A DNA stretch of 51,961 nucleotides from Caballeronia choica (GTDB taxonomy: Bacteria; Pseudomonadota; Gammaproteobacteria; Burkholderiales; Burkholderiaceae), in assembly GCF_001544535.1 (NCBI RefSeq), contig NZ_FCON02000052.1:1-51961 (forward strand), in the 5' to 3' direction. Shown piece by piece: positions 18,267-25,536 of the stretch (position 1 is the first letter of the stretch; each line of letters starts with the position of its first letter). Under the pieces are notes generated by a model. It saw nothing but the letters and a program-made list of their open reading frames with translations. It did no database searches and had not been told where the DNA came from. The position numbers and the translations under genes were made by a program.

Positions 18267-18323
18267 TGAGAACTTTTGTACCCGAGCACCCTTTATCGAG
18301 GGTGAGAAGTTTTGTGCCGGGAG
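18267..18323. repeat. Direct repeats flanking an inverted repeat
   Basis: TGAGAACTTTTGTACCCGAG at 18267-18286 and TGAGAAGTTTTGTGCCGGGA starting at 18303 are near-identical direct repeats. CACCCT and AGGGTG (18287-18292 and 18299-18304) form an inverted repeat with a 6-base loop between them. Similar multiple end repeats occur at termini of IS21-type elements, which is a tentative reading only. Confidence 0.5.
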
Positions 18324-18664
18324 AGGGCTTCACCCCTGTCGCCACACGGAAAATCAGGTCGCGGGGGCGCCTCGACGGCAACCACCGGAATCGACGAGAT
18401 CTCTGCGGACGTTGTGGCGAGGCGTTCAATCTGGACGAGCAGACGCCTTACGAATAAGAAAAGTCCGCTGGATGGCGGGTCATTGCGGTCTGAGTGCATG
18501 TGTCCACGCGGACACATAGCTGCAGAGCTGTTGTCGCCGGCGTCAGTTTGACGCGTGTGCCGAAATTAGGGTCCGCTGTAGCGCGGCTGTTTTCGCTGTG
18601 CGCGGTGCCGCGCTTACTCTGCCTTCCGATAGATAGGTGAGCGTCGGTTACGGAAAGGCTCACC

Positions 18665-18913
18665 TTAGTTGAAAAAAACGAGCTGATCTTCCGCCGCGCC
18701 GGAGTAGACGAAACACGACGCCGCCCCGGCGCGCACATTCAGAAGCACGCGTTCATTGCCGCTGACTTCGAGGCCGTCCATTCGACGGCCGACTACGGTG
18801 ATCGGCGAATAGGCTGCCGCTGCGACCTCGCGCCTGATCGCCAAGAGGCGCCGTATGGCTCCTTGCGCGTGGTGAAATACTGGTCCATAAACAAGCCCTA
18901 CCGATTTCTACCG
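18665..18913 (-). pseudogene. Protein-coding fragment without an ATG
   Basis: A minus-strand frame ending at 18665 reads as real protein: VYGPVFHHAQGAIRRLLAI, then SPITVVGRRMDGLEVSG and FVYSGAAEDQLVFFN. It is closed upstream by TAG near 18914 and has no ATG or GTG start, with only a TTG about 65 codons in from the stop side. It could be a 5'-truncated gene or a short gene with an unusual start. I do not recognise the family. Confidence 0.4.
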
Positions 18914-19739
18914 CATATTTGTAATCGCCTAACGATTTTGTGGTTTAGTGAACGCTGAAAATAAATTGGCTTCGCTGACGCTTCGCGGCACGAATAATGC
19001 TCAGACGATTGGTTCCATTGCCCACAGGCCGGCACGCCAAATCCGCTCACCGAACCACTTTCGTCTTGGAACGAACGATCCTCGCTCCGTCTGGCCCGGC
19101 GCACACGCAACCGGTTGGCGACTTTCGACAGAGATAACCGGCGCTATGACCGCATGATTGTGTCCGGGTCGATCTTCATCGCACTGGCGCCGGCGTGGAT
19201 GATTATCGTTGGCTGGGTTTCGCAATCTGAGCGGTTTCCTATCAACGGCTTGGCGTTTCGCCTAAATAAGTGCTTCTGACTGGACTTCACCGCTCAGGAT
19301 TTGCTCGCCGCCCTGGCGCCCCCGAGGGGCGCGGGACCCGGGGCGCGCTCCCTCACATCTGGCCCGCGGGGCCCGCCCCGGCGTCTACCTTGCCACCTCC
19401 CAAGCCGCGATCGACGCCTTCCTGGAGTCTACGAGAACGCCACCGACGGCGCGCTGCTCTACGCCGAGCGCGCGGGCAACGAATGATGGGCCAGCAGGAT
19501 GTGCACGTTGCACCGTTGCCGGGTCCGAGACGGCCGCATTGTTGGTCGCTATATCCGGGCATTGGCGACTACGAGTTGGTGCGGCGTAGCGTGGCGAGCG
19601 CAAAGTAAATCACGGCCGCCGGCGAACGGGCACCCGATCTAAATTGAGAAATCGAGAAGGTAAAGATTGTTCAGATAACGTGCGGTCAGTCGCAGGACGC
19701 GGACAATAGATTGAACGCAAAATTACAGGGTAGGTGGGC
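18914..19739. other. Degenerate stretch before mnmH
   Basis: No intact gene. On the plus strand, RPGVYLATSQAAIDAFLES (about 19377-19433) in one frame is followed by YENATDGALLYAERAGNE (to about 19486) in another, which suggests one small decayed gene with a frameshift. The mnmH promoter probably lies in 19620-19735. Confidence 0.4.
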
Positions 19740-20768
19740 ATGTACCGATTCGAAGATTACGACCTTATCATCGACGCGCGCAGCGAACGCGAGTACGCCG
19801 TGGATCACATTCCTGGGGCGGTAAATCTCCCCGTGGTCAGCAATGACGAATACGCTGAGGTCGGTACCCTACATCGGACCGACAAAATGCGGGCGTATCT
19901 GATCGGCGTGTCCTATTCGCTGAGAAACATTTCGCGTCACCTTGACACCGTAATTGCGGCCCATCCGCGTCATGGAAGGGTGCTTGTATATTGCTTTCGT
20001 GGCGGAAAGCGCAGTCGCCTTTGGTTCGATGCTCTCGATACGATCGGTTATAAGGTCGACCGTCTGCCTGACGGCTGGAAGGGCTATCGACGTTGGGTCA
20101 ACGAGCAACTGGCAACGCAGCCGCGCGAGTTCTCGTATGTGGTTCTGTCAGGCTCGACAGGTAGTGGAAAGACTCGATTGCTCGATCAACTCGAAGCTGT
20201 CGGCGCGCAGGTGTTGAACCTGGAGGCGCTCGCATCTCACCGGGGCTCGGTCATTGGTGCGATACCCGGTACGCCGCAGCCCACGCAGAAATACTTTGAT
20301 AGCCTCCTGCAACAGAAGCTTTGTACCTTCTCGCCCGGCCGCCCGGTGTGGGTGGAAGCGGAGAGCAAGAAGATTGGCAATGTACAGTTACCGCCAGCGC
20401 TGCTCGAAACGATGCATATGAAGGGCAAGCTTGTCTGCGTGAACACACCGATGGCCGAGCGAGTCATGTTGTGGCGAGAGGACTATCACCATTTTGAGCA
20501 AGATCCGGACGCGTTCGTATCGATGCTCGCCCCTCTACGGAGCCATGTCGGAGGCAAAGAGTTTGAGGTGTGGCAGGAGATGGCCAGATCCCGGCAAATA
20601 CCCGAGTTGTTCGAGCGGGTCATGGTCGCGCACTACGACCCCGCCTATGCGCGTTCGACAAAGCGCAGCTATCCCGCACTTGCAGAGGCACCAGTGATTG
20701 ACTTGCAGGAACTGTCGCCCGACAGTCTTCGCGACGTGGCGCATGCGCTCATTGCACGCTTCGGCTAA
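19740..20768 (+). CDS. mnmH: tRNA 2-selenouridine synthase MnmH (SelU)
   Basis: A 342-residue enzyme that replaces the sulfur of 2-thiouridine at the wobble position of certain tRNAs with selenium from selenophosphate. The N-terminal rhodanese domain (about residues 6-125) carries IDARSEREYAVDHIPGAVN and the active cysteine at about residue 85 in VYCFRGGKRSRLW. A P-loop domain follows with LSGSTGSGKTRLLDQL at about residues 136-150, as in all MnmH proteins. The length is slightly below the usual 350-370. The start is ATG 19740, with AGGG upstream; a GTG two codons earlier is possible. No selD or other selenium gene is in the window, so it relies on functions elsewhere. Confidence 0.93.
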   Translation: MYRFEDYDLIIDARSEREYAVDHIPGAVNLPVVSNDEYAEVGTLHRTDKMRAYLIGVSYSLRNISRHLDTVIAAHPRHGRVLVYCFRGGKRSRLWFDALDTIGYKVDRLPDGWKGYRRWVNEQLATQPREFSYVVLSGSTGSGKTRLLDQLEAVGAQVLNLEALASHRGSVIGAIPGTPQPTQKYFDSLLQQKLCTFSPGRPVWVEAESKKIGNVQLPPALLETMHMKGKLVCVNTPMAERVMLWREDYHHFEQDPDAFVSMLAPLRSHVGGKEFEVWQEMARSRQIPELFERVMVAHYDPAYARSTKRSYPALAEAPVIDLQELSPDSLRDVAHALIARFG

Positions 20769-20958
20769 ACGGCCTTATCCCAAATTTGCGAAAGCTCCAT
20801 CGCCAATCATCCGCGAACGGAGTGGGATAGGGCATATTTGCCAGATCTCGTGCAAAAAACTCCAGCATGCAGAAAGATTTCCGGCTTGTGATGTGGATGC
20901 CTTTCTTCGTGTATCCGTTTGTAACTGAATTGGCGGAGACAAAGCAAGGGCGCGTATG

Positions 20959-20973
20959 TTCATATCTTATGAA
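20959..20973. promoter_or_regulatory. Palindrome upstream of the 21019 cassette
   Basis: TTCATA-TCT-TATGAA is a perfect 6-base inverted repeat with a 3-base centre, 46 bases before the first gene of the LuxR/AlkB-like cassette. It stands in AT-richer sequence and could be an operator. Confidence 0.4.
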
Positions 20974-21018
20974 TTGATCTAATCGGGACAGATTGACTGA
21001 TTGGGATTTCTTCGGAAT

Positions 21019-22065
21019 ATGACCACGACAATCGAAGACCGCATGATCTTGCTCCTGAATGAGCAGGCACGCCTCGCGCCAGGTGAAGAGGAACAGCCAA
21101 CGGGGGCGTTGCGCAGGGCATCTGCTTTGCTACCGAGGCCCGAGCCTGGCCGGGGATACTTGGAGCGGCTGACGGATTACACTCGTATTTCCGTTCAGCG
21201 TTGGCGTAAGGTGCTTCATCGTCGACAACGACCCACGCCAGACATGATCGAGGCGCTGGCGCGTCTTTTCCCGCACTATGCTTTCTGGCTAGTCACGGGC
21301 ATTACAGACGCGACCAATGGCCATGTTGCACCGGATAATGCGCAAACATTTCCGGAACGCTTGTATCAGCAGTCAGATGGCGCATCCCAGTATTTTCGCA
21401 AATCACTAGTTCTATTTCGCCGACTATTCGAGGAGTCGGGCGTCAATCTGGAAGATGACCATCAGCGCATGTATGCAGCGGAGCGCACTAGGCCGCTCGC
21501 TCACTGGCACGACAGCCCGCTTGTCGATGCGGCTTACCGGATCTCTCAATCGAGGGAGTACAGCGAGCTGGGCGAGATCTGGGAATCCCGTGAGAAGTAC
21601 AGGGCTGATGACCTGAAGCGCATTTGGCCAACATCCCCTGACGATCGGCCGTGGGTTCAGCGCGCCAAGGATGCAAAGGAACAGGGACTTTCCTTTCCCA
21701 TACTGGGCGTCGATCCCCGCACCGCGCACCAAGACCACTGCGATCTTTACTACGTCCCGCGAGGGCCTTGCCCAACGCGCTTCGCATTGAGCGTTCTAAA
21801 CACATCGCCGGCGGAGTTGACTGGCGAGGAGTTGGAACGCCTGCGGACGTGGCTGAAGCAGCTGCAGGACGATGACCTGTCGGTGTTCTTTCAGTATCTC
21901 GAGCATCACGGCATCGACCGCGAGTTAATTTTCCCGTGGGAGCCCGGAACCATACGATTCGCGTGGCTCGGGATGGCCGAGTCCGAGATAGAGCGGTTCG
22001 TCAATTACGTGCAAAAACTGCGTTCGAGTCGATCGCGCGAGACGTATCCAGCACGGGCTGGATGA
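21019..22065 (+). CDS. HTH-containing regulator-like protein, first gene of cassette
   Basis: A 348-residue soluble protein. Residues about 45-100 look like a phage-repressor type helix-turn-helix: RLTDYTRISVQRWRKVL then PTPDMIEALARLFPHYAFWLVTG. The remainder is a helical domain with several Trp and Arg clusters and a C-terminal FFQYLEHHGIDRELIFPWEPG. I cannot name the second domain. ATG 21019 is preferred over an upstream TTG. The next gene starts 56 bases later and the following genes overlap or nearly touch, so this protein probably heads a five-gene transcription unit and may regulate it. Confidence 0.65.
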   Translation: MTTTIEDRMILLLNEQARLAPGEEEQPTGALRRASALLPRPEPGRGYLERLTDYTRISVQRWRKVLHRRQRPTPDMIEALARLFPHYAFWLVTGITDATNGHVAPDNAQTFPERLYQQSDGASQYFRKSLVLFRRLFEESGVNLEDDHQRMYAAERTRPLAHWHDSPLVDAAYRISQSREYSELGEIWESREKYRADDLKRIWPTSPDDRPWVQRAKDAKEQGLSFPILGVDPRTAHQDHCDLYYVPRGPCPTRFALSVLNTSPAELTGEELERLRTWLKQLQDDDLSVFFQYLEHHGIDRELIFPWEPGTIRFAWLGMAESEIERFVNYVQKLRSSRSRETYPARAG

Positions 22066-22121
22066 AGGCTGGCGCCGCGCTCGGGGCGCATGAGGTGGCC
22101 CGGCGATTTGCCGGAGTGAAG

Positions 22122-22415
22122 ATGAGATTTGTTGGATTGGGAACTATGAGCGACTGTATCAGCATTGTGTGCCCTTCTTGTGGGGCCGATCATGGCGATG
22201 ATGGATGGGAAGTCTTGCAGGACAACGAAGTCCATCGGATGAGGTGCGAAGTCTGCTGCGCGGAATTTTTCGTGTCGATCTTCGAGTGCGAAAGATGTGT
22301 GGTAGACAATGTGATTTCGTCTCTGTCTGAGCATGAAGTCAAGGATAGAACGTGTCGTGCGTGTGGACATCGCCCCGAGATCGAAGGCGAGGATTATGAA
22401 GAACCTTGTCTATGA
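22122..22415 (+). CDS. Multi-CxxC zinc-ribbon protein
   Basis: A 97-residue protein (73 if translation starts at the second ATG, 22194 being excluded; the alternative ATG is 22146) with CPSC, CEVCC, CERC and CRAC motifs, enough to bind two zinc ions. The acidic C-terminus ends EIEGEDYEEPCL. GGAG five bases before ATG 22122 favours that start. It overlaps the next gene by 20 bases. Family not recognised; zinc ribbons of this kind often bind nucleic acid or partner proteins. Confidence 0.6.
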   Translation: MRFVGLGTMSDCISIVCPSCGADHGDDGWEVLQDNEVHRMRCEVCCAEFFVSIFECERCVVDNVISSLSEHEVKDRTCRACGHRPEIEGEDYEEPCL

Positions 22416-22659
22416 GCGAGCTGTTAGCGCCGATGTCGAGAAGGTGGGCATTCGACTCTATCAGGTGCCAAGCGGTTTCATTGCGGAAAGGTATCTGATT
22501 CAGGGTGACGAACTGATGCTGGTTCAGATCTTGCCGGTTTCGTCAAAAGGCGAGTTTGAAAAGTTCGTGCTTTCGGACCCCTATCATTCGGTGATGCAGG
22601 CAATTTATATGGAAGTGCGAAACATTGTCTGGGCGGATGGGGTCAGTGAAGTAATCTAG
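22396..22659 (+). CDS. Small hypothetical protein in LuxR cassette
   Basis: An 87-residue soluble protein starting MKNLVYERAVSADVEKVGIR, with alternating hydrophobic strands (GFIAERYLIQGDELMLVQIL) and a C-terminal helix. The start overlaps the zinc-ribbon gene by 20 bases and has GAGG just upstream; the LuxR gene follows after 14 bases. No known domain recognised. Its tight position suggests a role with the LuxR or hydroxylase proteins. Confidence 0.6.
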   Translation: MKNLVYERAVSADVEKVGIRLYQVPSGFIAERYLIQGDELMLVQILPVSSKGEFEKFVLSDPYHSVMQAIYMEVRNIVWADGVSEVI

Positions 22660-22673
22660 ACGGATCGATCGCA

Positions 22674-23393
22674 ATGGAACTGAGCTTTGATGCGGTTATA
22701 AACGCAGCGGATGAATTGGAGTTGATACCGCTTGTTAGAGACGCAATTCGATCGAAGGGGGCCGAATGGTTTGTGTTCGTTTCGTTGCATCCTACCGATC
22801 ATTCCGCTAGCCGTTCCACCCATCGATTCTTGATCGGTTGTCGCCCTGAATGGTGTCAACTGTACAACGCGAACAGGTGGTATCTGACGGACCCTTGTCT
22901 CGATTACGCACGCTCGAACACGGTGCCAGTGTTGGGTTCGGAGTTGCCAGTCCGGACTCCTGGGCAAAAGCGGATGCTTGAGGTGGCCGCGGAACACGGC
23001 TTTTTCAGCATATTCCTCATTCCTGCGCACGCTAGCAAGAAAGGGCGGATTGGAGTTCTCTACCTCGGCTCGAGCACCAGGCCCGAAGAAGGTGAGCCGA
23101 AACTCAGGGAGGGGAGAGCATTTTTCCGCGCGCTGGCGCTGGAGCTTCTCGATTGGTCATCGCGAGCAGTGCGAGAAGATGCGATAAGAAAGTGCGGCCT
23201 TTCGCACCAGGACGTGCAGTTGATTGGATTCGTCAGATCTGGCTTCAACGCGGGTGCGATCGCCGATGAACTCAAGGTGTCTTCCACAACTGTCTATAGG
23301 CAGTTCCAACGGATCAACGAAAAGATTGGCGTTTCGCACATTACCGCAGCGGTGCGGTTTGCGGAAGAAAATGACATCTTCGCGCAACAGTAA
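22674..23393 (+). CDS. LuxR-family regulator with autoinducer-binding-like domain
   Basis: A 239-residue protein with the quorum-sensing LuxR layout: an N-terminal ligand domain (about residues 15-165) with HRFLIGCRPEWCQLYNANRW and YLTDPCLDYARSNTVPV, and a C-terminal helix-turn-helix (about 175-237) reading LSHQDVQLIGFVRSGFN then IADELKVSSTTVYRQFQRIN. The Y-x-x-D-P pattern of acyl-homoserine lactone receptors is present, but the tryptophan normally following the next proline (P-x-x-W) is absent and the R-E-x-E-V-L start of the HTH is altered, so the ligand may be unusual. No luxI gene is in the window, making it a solo receptor here. Its 3' end overlaps the AlkB-like gene by 23 bases. Confidence 0.85.
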   Translation: MELSFDAVINAADELELIPLVRDAIRSKGAEWFVFVSLHPTDHSASRSTHRFLIGCRPEWCQLYNANRWYLTDPCLDYARSNTVPVLGSELPVRTPGQKRMLEVAAEHGFFSIFLIPAHASKKGRIGVLYLGSSTRPEEGEPKLREGRAFFRALALELLDWSSRAVREDAIRKCGLSHQDVQLIGFVRSGFNAGAIADELKVSSTTVYRQFQRINEKIGVSHITAAVRFAEENDIFAQQ

Positions 23394-24351
23394 GGGCGGG
23401 TTTTGGCTATCGACGCTGTTACCAGCGACTGCGGCGGCATTGTTCTTTTACCGGCATCCCTGGCTGTTTTTGCTGTTCTTGGTTGCGGTGGTTCCGGCCG
23501 CCGACGCGCTTATCGGTCAGGACGCGGCGGTTGCAGACCAGAAGGCGAGCCAAGCGCCCATGGGGCCTGTGGTTCCGGTCGCTTACATTTGCGTGTGGGG
23601 CGTCGCGGTGCTTGTTGCAGTCGAAAGAGCGATGAGCGCGAGACCGCTGGAGTTTGCCGGCCTGGTGATTGCCTGCGGGGTGGTGAGTGCTTTTGCGATG
23701 GCGCACATTCATGAGGTAATGCACCGGGGCGGGCGTGGGTCGAAGTTGACCTCCGACGTAGCGCTAGCTGTCGCTGGATACCCTCACTACCGAGTCGTGC
23801 ATCAACTCCACCATGGCCACGTCGGCGATCCGCGATTCGGCTCGACGGCCCATGTTGGCCTGTCGGTCTGGTGGCACGTGGGCCGCTCCTTTTTCTCGGC
23901 GCTGAGATCTGCTATCGCTTACGAGCGGGGCCAGGCCCGCAGTTGGAGGGAAAGCCGGCTCCTGCAGATCGTCCTTGTCACCGTAGCGGTCGTGACTCTT
24001 TTCGCGTGGTTTGGTGGCTGGCATGGGGCCGTCTTCTACGTCGGGCAAGGCATAGTCTCCGTTTTCGTCGTAGAAACGGTTGGCTATCTGCAGCACTATG
24101 GCCTGTGCGGCAGTCCTGATGAATTGGAAAATCAGGTCGCGTGGGATGTCAATTTCTGGCTGTCCAACCGGTTATTCATAAATAACGGTCTTCACACTCA
24201 CCACCATCTAGAGCAGACGCGTACCTATGATCGCCTGGTCCACGCCGGGAGAGCGCTTCCTGGCGGCTATCTGCACATGTTCGGCCTGGCGTTAATTCCA
24301 CCGCTCTGGTTCTCGGTCATGAACCCTAGGCTGCCAAACGCAAACGATTAG
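23371..24351 (+). CDS. AlkB-like membrane di-iron hydroxylase / fatty acid desaturase
   Basis: A 326-residue membrane protein with about six hydrophobic helices and the histidine clusters of the membrane di-iron superfamily: HIHEVMHRGG, then HYRVVHQLHHGHVGDPRFGS, then ETVGYLQHYGLCG, then LHTHHHLEQTRTYDRLVHAG. The third and fourth motifs (x-Y-x-x-H-Y-G-L and x-H-x-H-H-x-x-x-x-R-x-Y-x-x-L) match alkane and xylene monooxygenases (AlkB/XylM) better than acyl-lipid desaturases. It would insert oxygen or a double bond into a hydrophobic substrate at the inner membrane, using an external electron donor not found nearby. It starts inside the LuxR gene, so the two are translationally coupled. It is shorter than typical AlkB (about 400 residues). 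Confidence 0.85.
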   Translation: MTSSRNSKGGFWLSTLLPATAAALFFYRHPWLFLLFLVAVVPAADALIGQDAAVADQKASQAPMGPVVPVAYICVWGVAVLVAVERAMSARPLEFAGLVIACGVVSAFAMAHIHEVMHRGGRGSKLTSDVALAVAGYPHYRVVHQLHHGHVGDPRFGSTAHVGLSVWWHVGRSFFSALRSAIAYERGQARSWRESRLLQIVLVTVAVVTLFAWFGGWHGAVFYVGQGIVSVFVVETVGYLQHYGLCGSPDELENQVAWDVNFWLSNRLFINNGLHTHHHLEQTRTYDRLVHAGRALPGGYLHMFGLALIPPLWFSVMNPRLPNAND

Positions 24352-24422
24352 CATAAAACGCTGGCGGTAGCAAGGCTAAGCGGACCTCTTGAATTCGTCA
24401 CCCCATCTGCCGGAAAGTGTCA

Positions 24423-24713
24423 CTACGGTGTTGTCTTGGTAGTGCGCTTGCGTGCGGCAATAGCGAGCATGCGTTCGGCGAACATCGTTATCTCATCTGG
24501 GGTCATGAGCTCGGCGAGAGACATTGTAGTGACGGTTTCACGCATTTCGTCGACATCGGTATCCTCGCGGAGAACGCTGAGCCCGGGATAGGTCGACTCC
24601 AAACGAGCGACCAGCTCAGCGTTGAGTGGGCGCCGATTCTTCGTGGCGGATTCCTTCAACTGGTAGTAGAGGGACCACGGTAGCCGGAATTGTGAGCGGT
24701 AGCTGTCTTTCAT
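24423..24713 (-). CDS. Arc-type ribbon-helix-helix regulator, minus strand
   Basis: A 96-residue Arc-family DNA-binding protein. The N-terminal strand and helices read SYRSQFRLPWSLYYQLKESA, then NRRPLNAELVARLEST, the classic RHH arrangement for dimeric binding. The C-terminal extension (MSLAELMTPDEITMFAERML) may mediate tetramer or partner contacts. Its ATG (24711-24713) forms one end of a palindrome, so it is probably autoregulated. It faces a second RHH gene across about 85 bases; the two likely share the operators. The longer in-frame start at 24755 would run through the operators and is rejected. Confidence 0.85.
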   Translation of the reverse strand: MKDSYRSQFRLPWSLYYQLKESATKNRRPLNAELVARLESTYPGLSVLREDTDVDEMRETVTTMSLAELMTPDEITMFAERMLAIAARKRTTKTTP

Positions 24714-24732
24714 AGTGACATTTGACACTATG
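24711..24732. promoter_or_regulatory. Operator 1 (palindrome over the -35 box)
   Basis: CATAGTG (24711-24717) and CACTATG (24726-24732) form an inverted repeat with an 8-base centre. It overlaps the start codon of the minus-strand RHH gene and the -35 box of the plus-strand promoter. Confidence 0.75.
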
Positions 24733-24750
24733 GTGACGCTGGAATATAGT
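24722..24750 (+). promoter_or_regulatory. Consensus sigma-70-type promoter
   Basis: TTGACA (24722-24727), a 17-base spacer and TATAGT (24745-24750). It points toward the plus-strand RHH gene and the virB genes. Both boxes lie inside palindromes, as expected for repression by RHH proteins. Confidence 0.8.
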
Positions 24751-24768
24751 GACACGGTGTCACTATAT
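24744..24768. promoter_or_regulatory. Operator 2 (perfect 25-base palindrome)
   Basis: ATATAGTGACAC (24744-24755) and its exact complement GTGTCACTATAT (24757-24768) flank a single G. It covers the -10 box. An additional half site TAGTGAC lies at 24771-24777. The shared core TAGTG(A/T) with operator 1 suggests the same regulator. Confidence 0.85.
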
Positions 24769-24800
24769 AATAGTGACTAGAAAGCACTAGAGGAGACAGA

Positions 24801-25019
24801 ATGGGTGACATCGTTCGCTCGCAGTGTCGACTCCCCCGAGAGCTAAATGAGTGGCTCGTCGAGCGAGCAAAGCAGGAGGCGCGGTCGAAAAATGCGCAAC
24901 TGGTCGTTGAACTTCGTACTCGTCGGGCCGAACTCGAAGATGAGGCGGTCTGCAAGGGATGCGCATCGGATGCGCCGGTGTCGCCAACGTCGCGACAGGA
25001 GGCGGTGTCAGAAGATTAA
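24801..25019 (+). CDS. Arc-type ribbon-helix-helix regulator, plus strand
   Basis: A 72-residue Arc-family protein: DIVRSQCRLPRELNEWLVER then ARSKNAQLVVELRTRRAELE, followed by a short tail with CKGC. AGGAG lies 6-10 bases before the ATG. It resembles the divergent RHH protein in its N-terminal half (RSQ-x-RLP), so the two are probably related and may form homo- or heterodimers. It is the first gene downstream of the consensus promoter; the virB2 gene starts 124 bases after its stop, with a large hairpin between. Confidence 0.85.
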   Translation: MGDIVRSQCRLPRELNEWLVERAKQEARSKNAQLVVELRTRRAELEDEAVCKGCASDAPVSPTSRQEAVSED

Positions 25020-25077
25020 TTTGGGTCCCATCGCGATCCGGCCAGGTTGTTGATGGCACCCGGAGAGCGATAAGAGC

Positions 25078-25112
25078 GGTTGATGTCGGTGCTATCAACA
25101 CCGACATCAACC
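25078..25112. promoter_or_regulatory. Perfect 14-base-pair hairpin in virB leader
   Basis: GGTTGATGTCGGTG (25078-25091) and its exact complement (25099-25112) flank a 7-base loop. It is 31 bases before virB2 and has no T-run, so it is more likely a processing, stability or operator element than a terminator. Confidence 0.7.
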
Positions 25113-25143
25113 TGACCATTTCGCAACTCTGTGAGGAATAACT

Positions 25144-25527
25144 ATGGCTACCGCCATTATAGGCGCGGTCACGCTCGCCCCTGCCATTCGGCACTTCTTG
25201 CTTAGCAAGTCGCCCCCGTTGGCGCGCTCGGAAACAAGGTCGACGGCCACGCTGGTCCTGTTGTTCGTTGCTGCGGTGTTCCCCGAATACGCCTATGCGA
25301 TGGATTACAGCACAGGCACTGCCTTGGTTCGCGATTTCGTTAGCTGGCTGTTCGTCGACGCGGGTCCCTATGTCTTCATGGCGATTCTCGGCATCTGCGT
25401 GATCGGGGTGCCGAAGGGTTGGATTCCAATGAAGAGCGGCGTGGTCGCAGTTATCTGCTCATTTGTATTCTTCGCGGTCCCTTCGATCGTCCGCTATGCG
25501 GCGTCGGTCGCTTCCTCGCAGATCTGA
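25144..25527 (+). CDS. virB2: VirB2-type pilin subunit
   Basis: A 127-residue protein with an N-terminal hydrophobic segment ending in FPEYAYA, a likely signal-peptidase site near residue 50, and then two hydrophobic helices separated by a short polar loop (GVPKGWIPMKSG). That is the VirB2/TrbC pilin layout. The mature subunit of about 75 residues would be stored in the inner membrane and polymerise into the conjugative pilus. GAGGAA precedes the ATG. It is the first structural gene of the operon and is followed after 9 bases by virB3. Confidence 0.87.
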   Translation: MATAIIGAVTLAPAIRHFLLSKSPPLARSETRSTATLVLLFVAAVFPEYAYAMDYSTGTALVRDFVSWLFVDAGPYVFMAILGICVIGVPKGWIPMKSGVVAVICSFVFFAVPSIVRYAASVASSQI

Positions 25528-25536
25528 GGTGAGGTT

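Larger units (their letters stand above)
17715..18664. other. Non-coding stretch with terminators and repeats
   Basis: Nearly 1 kb without a convincing ORF. It holds two strong plus-strand terminators (17943 and 18040) and a pair of direct repeats around 18267-18323. Candidate small RNAs or an element end are the likeliest content. Confidence 0.45.

Noticed and set aside
17814-18429. Minus-strand ORFs of 142 and 200 codons
   Set aside because: Both cross the terminator hairpins and the repeat pair and are very Arg-rich; not supported as genes.
24711-24768. CRISPR-like or iteron reading of the TAGTGAC repeats
   Set aside because: Only a few half-sites in palindromic arrangement around a promoter; this is operator structure, not an array.
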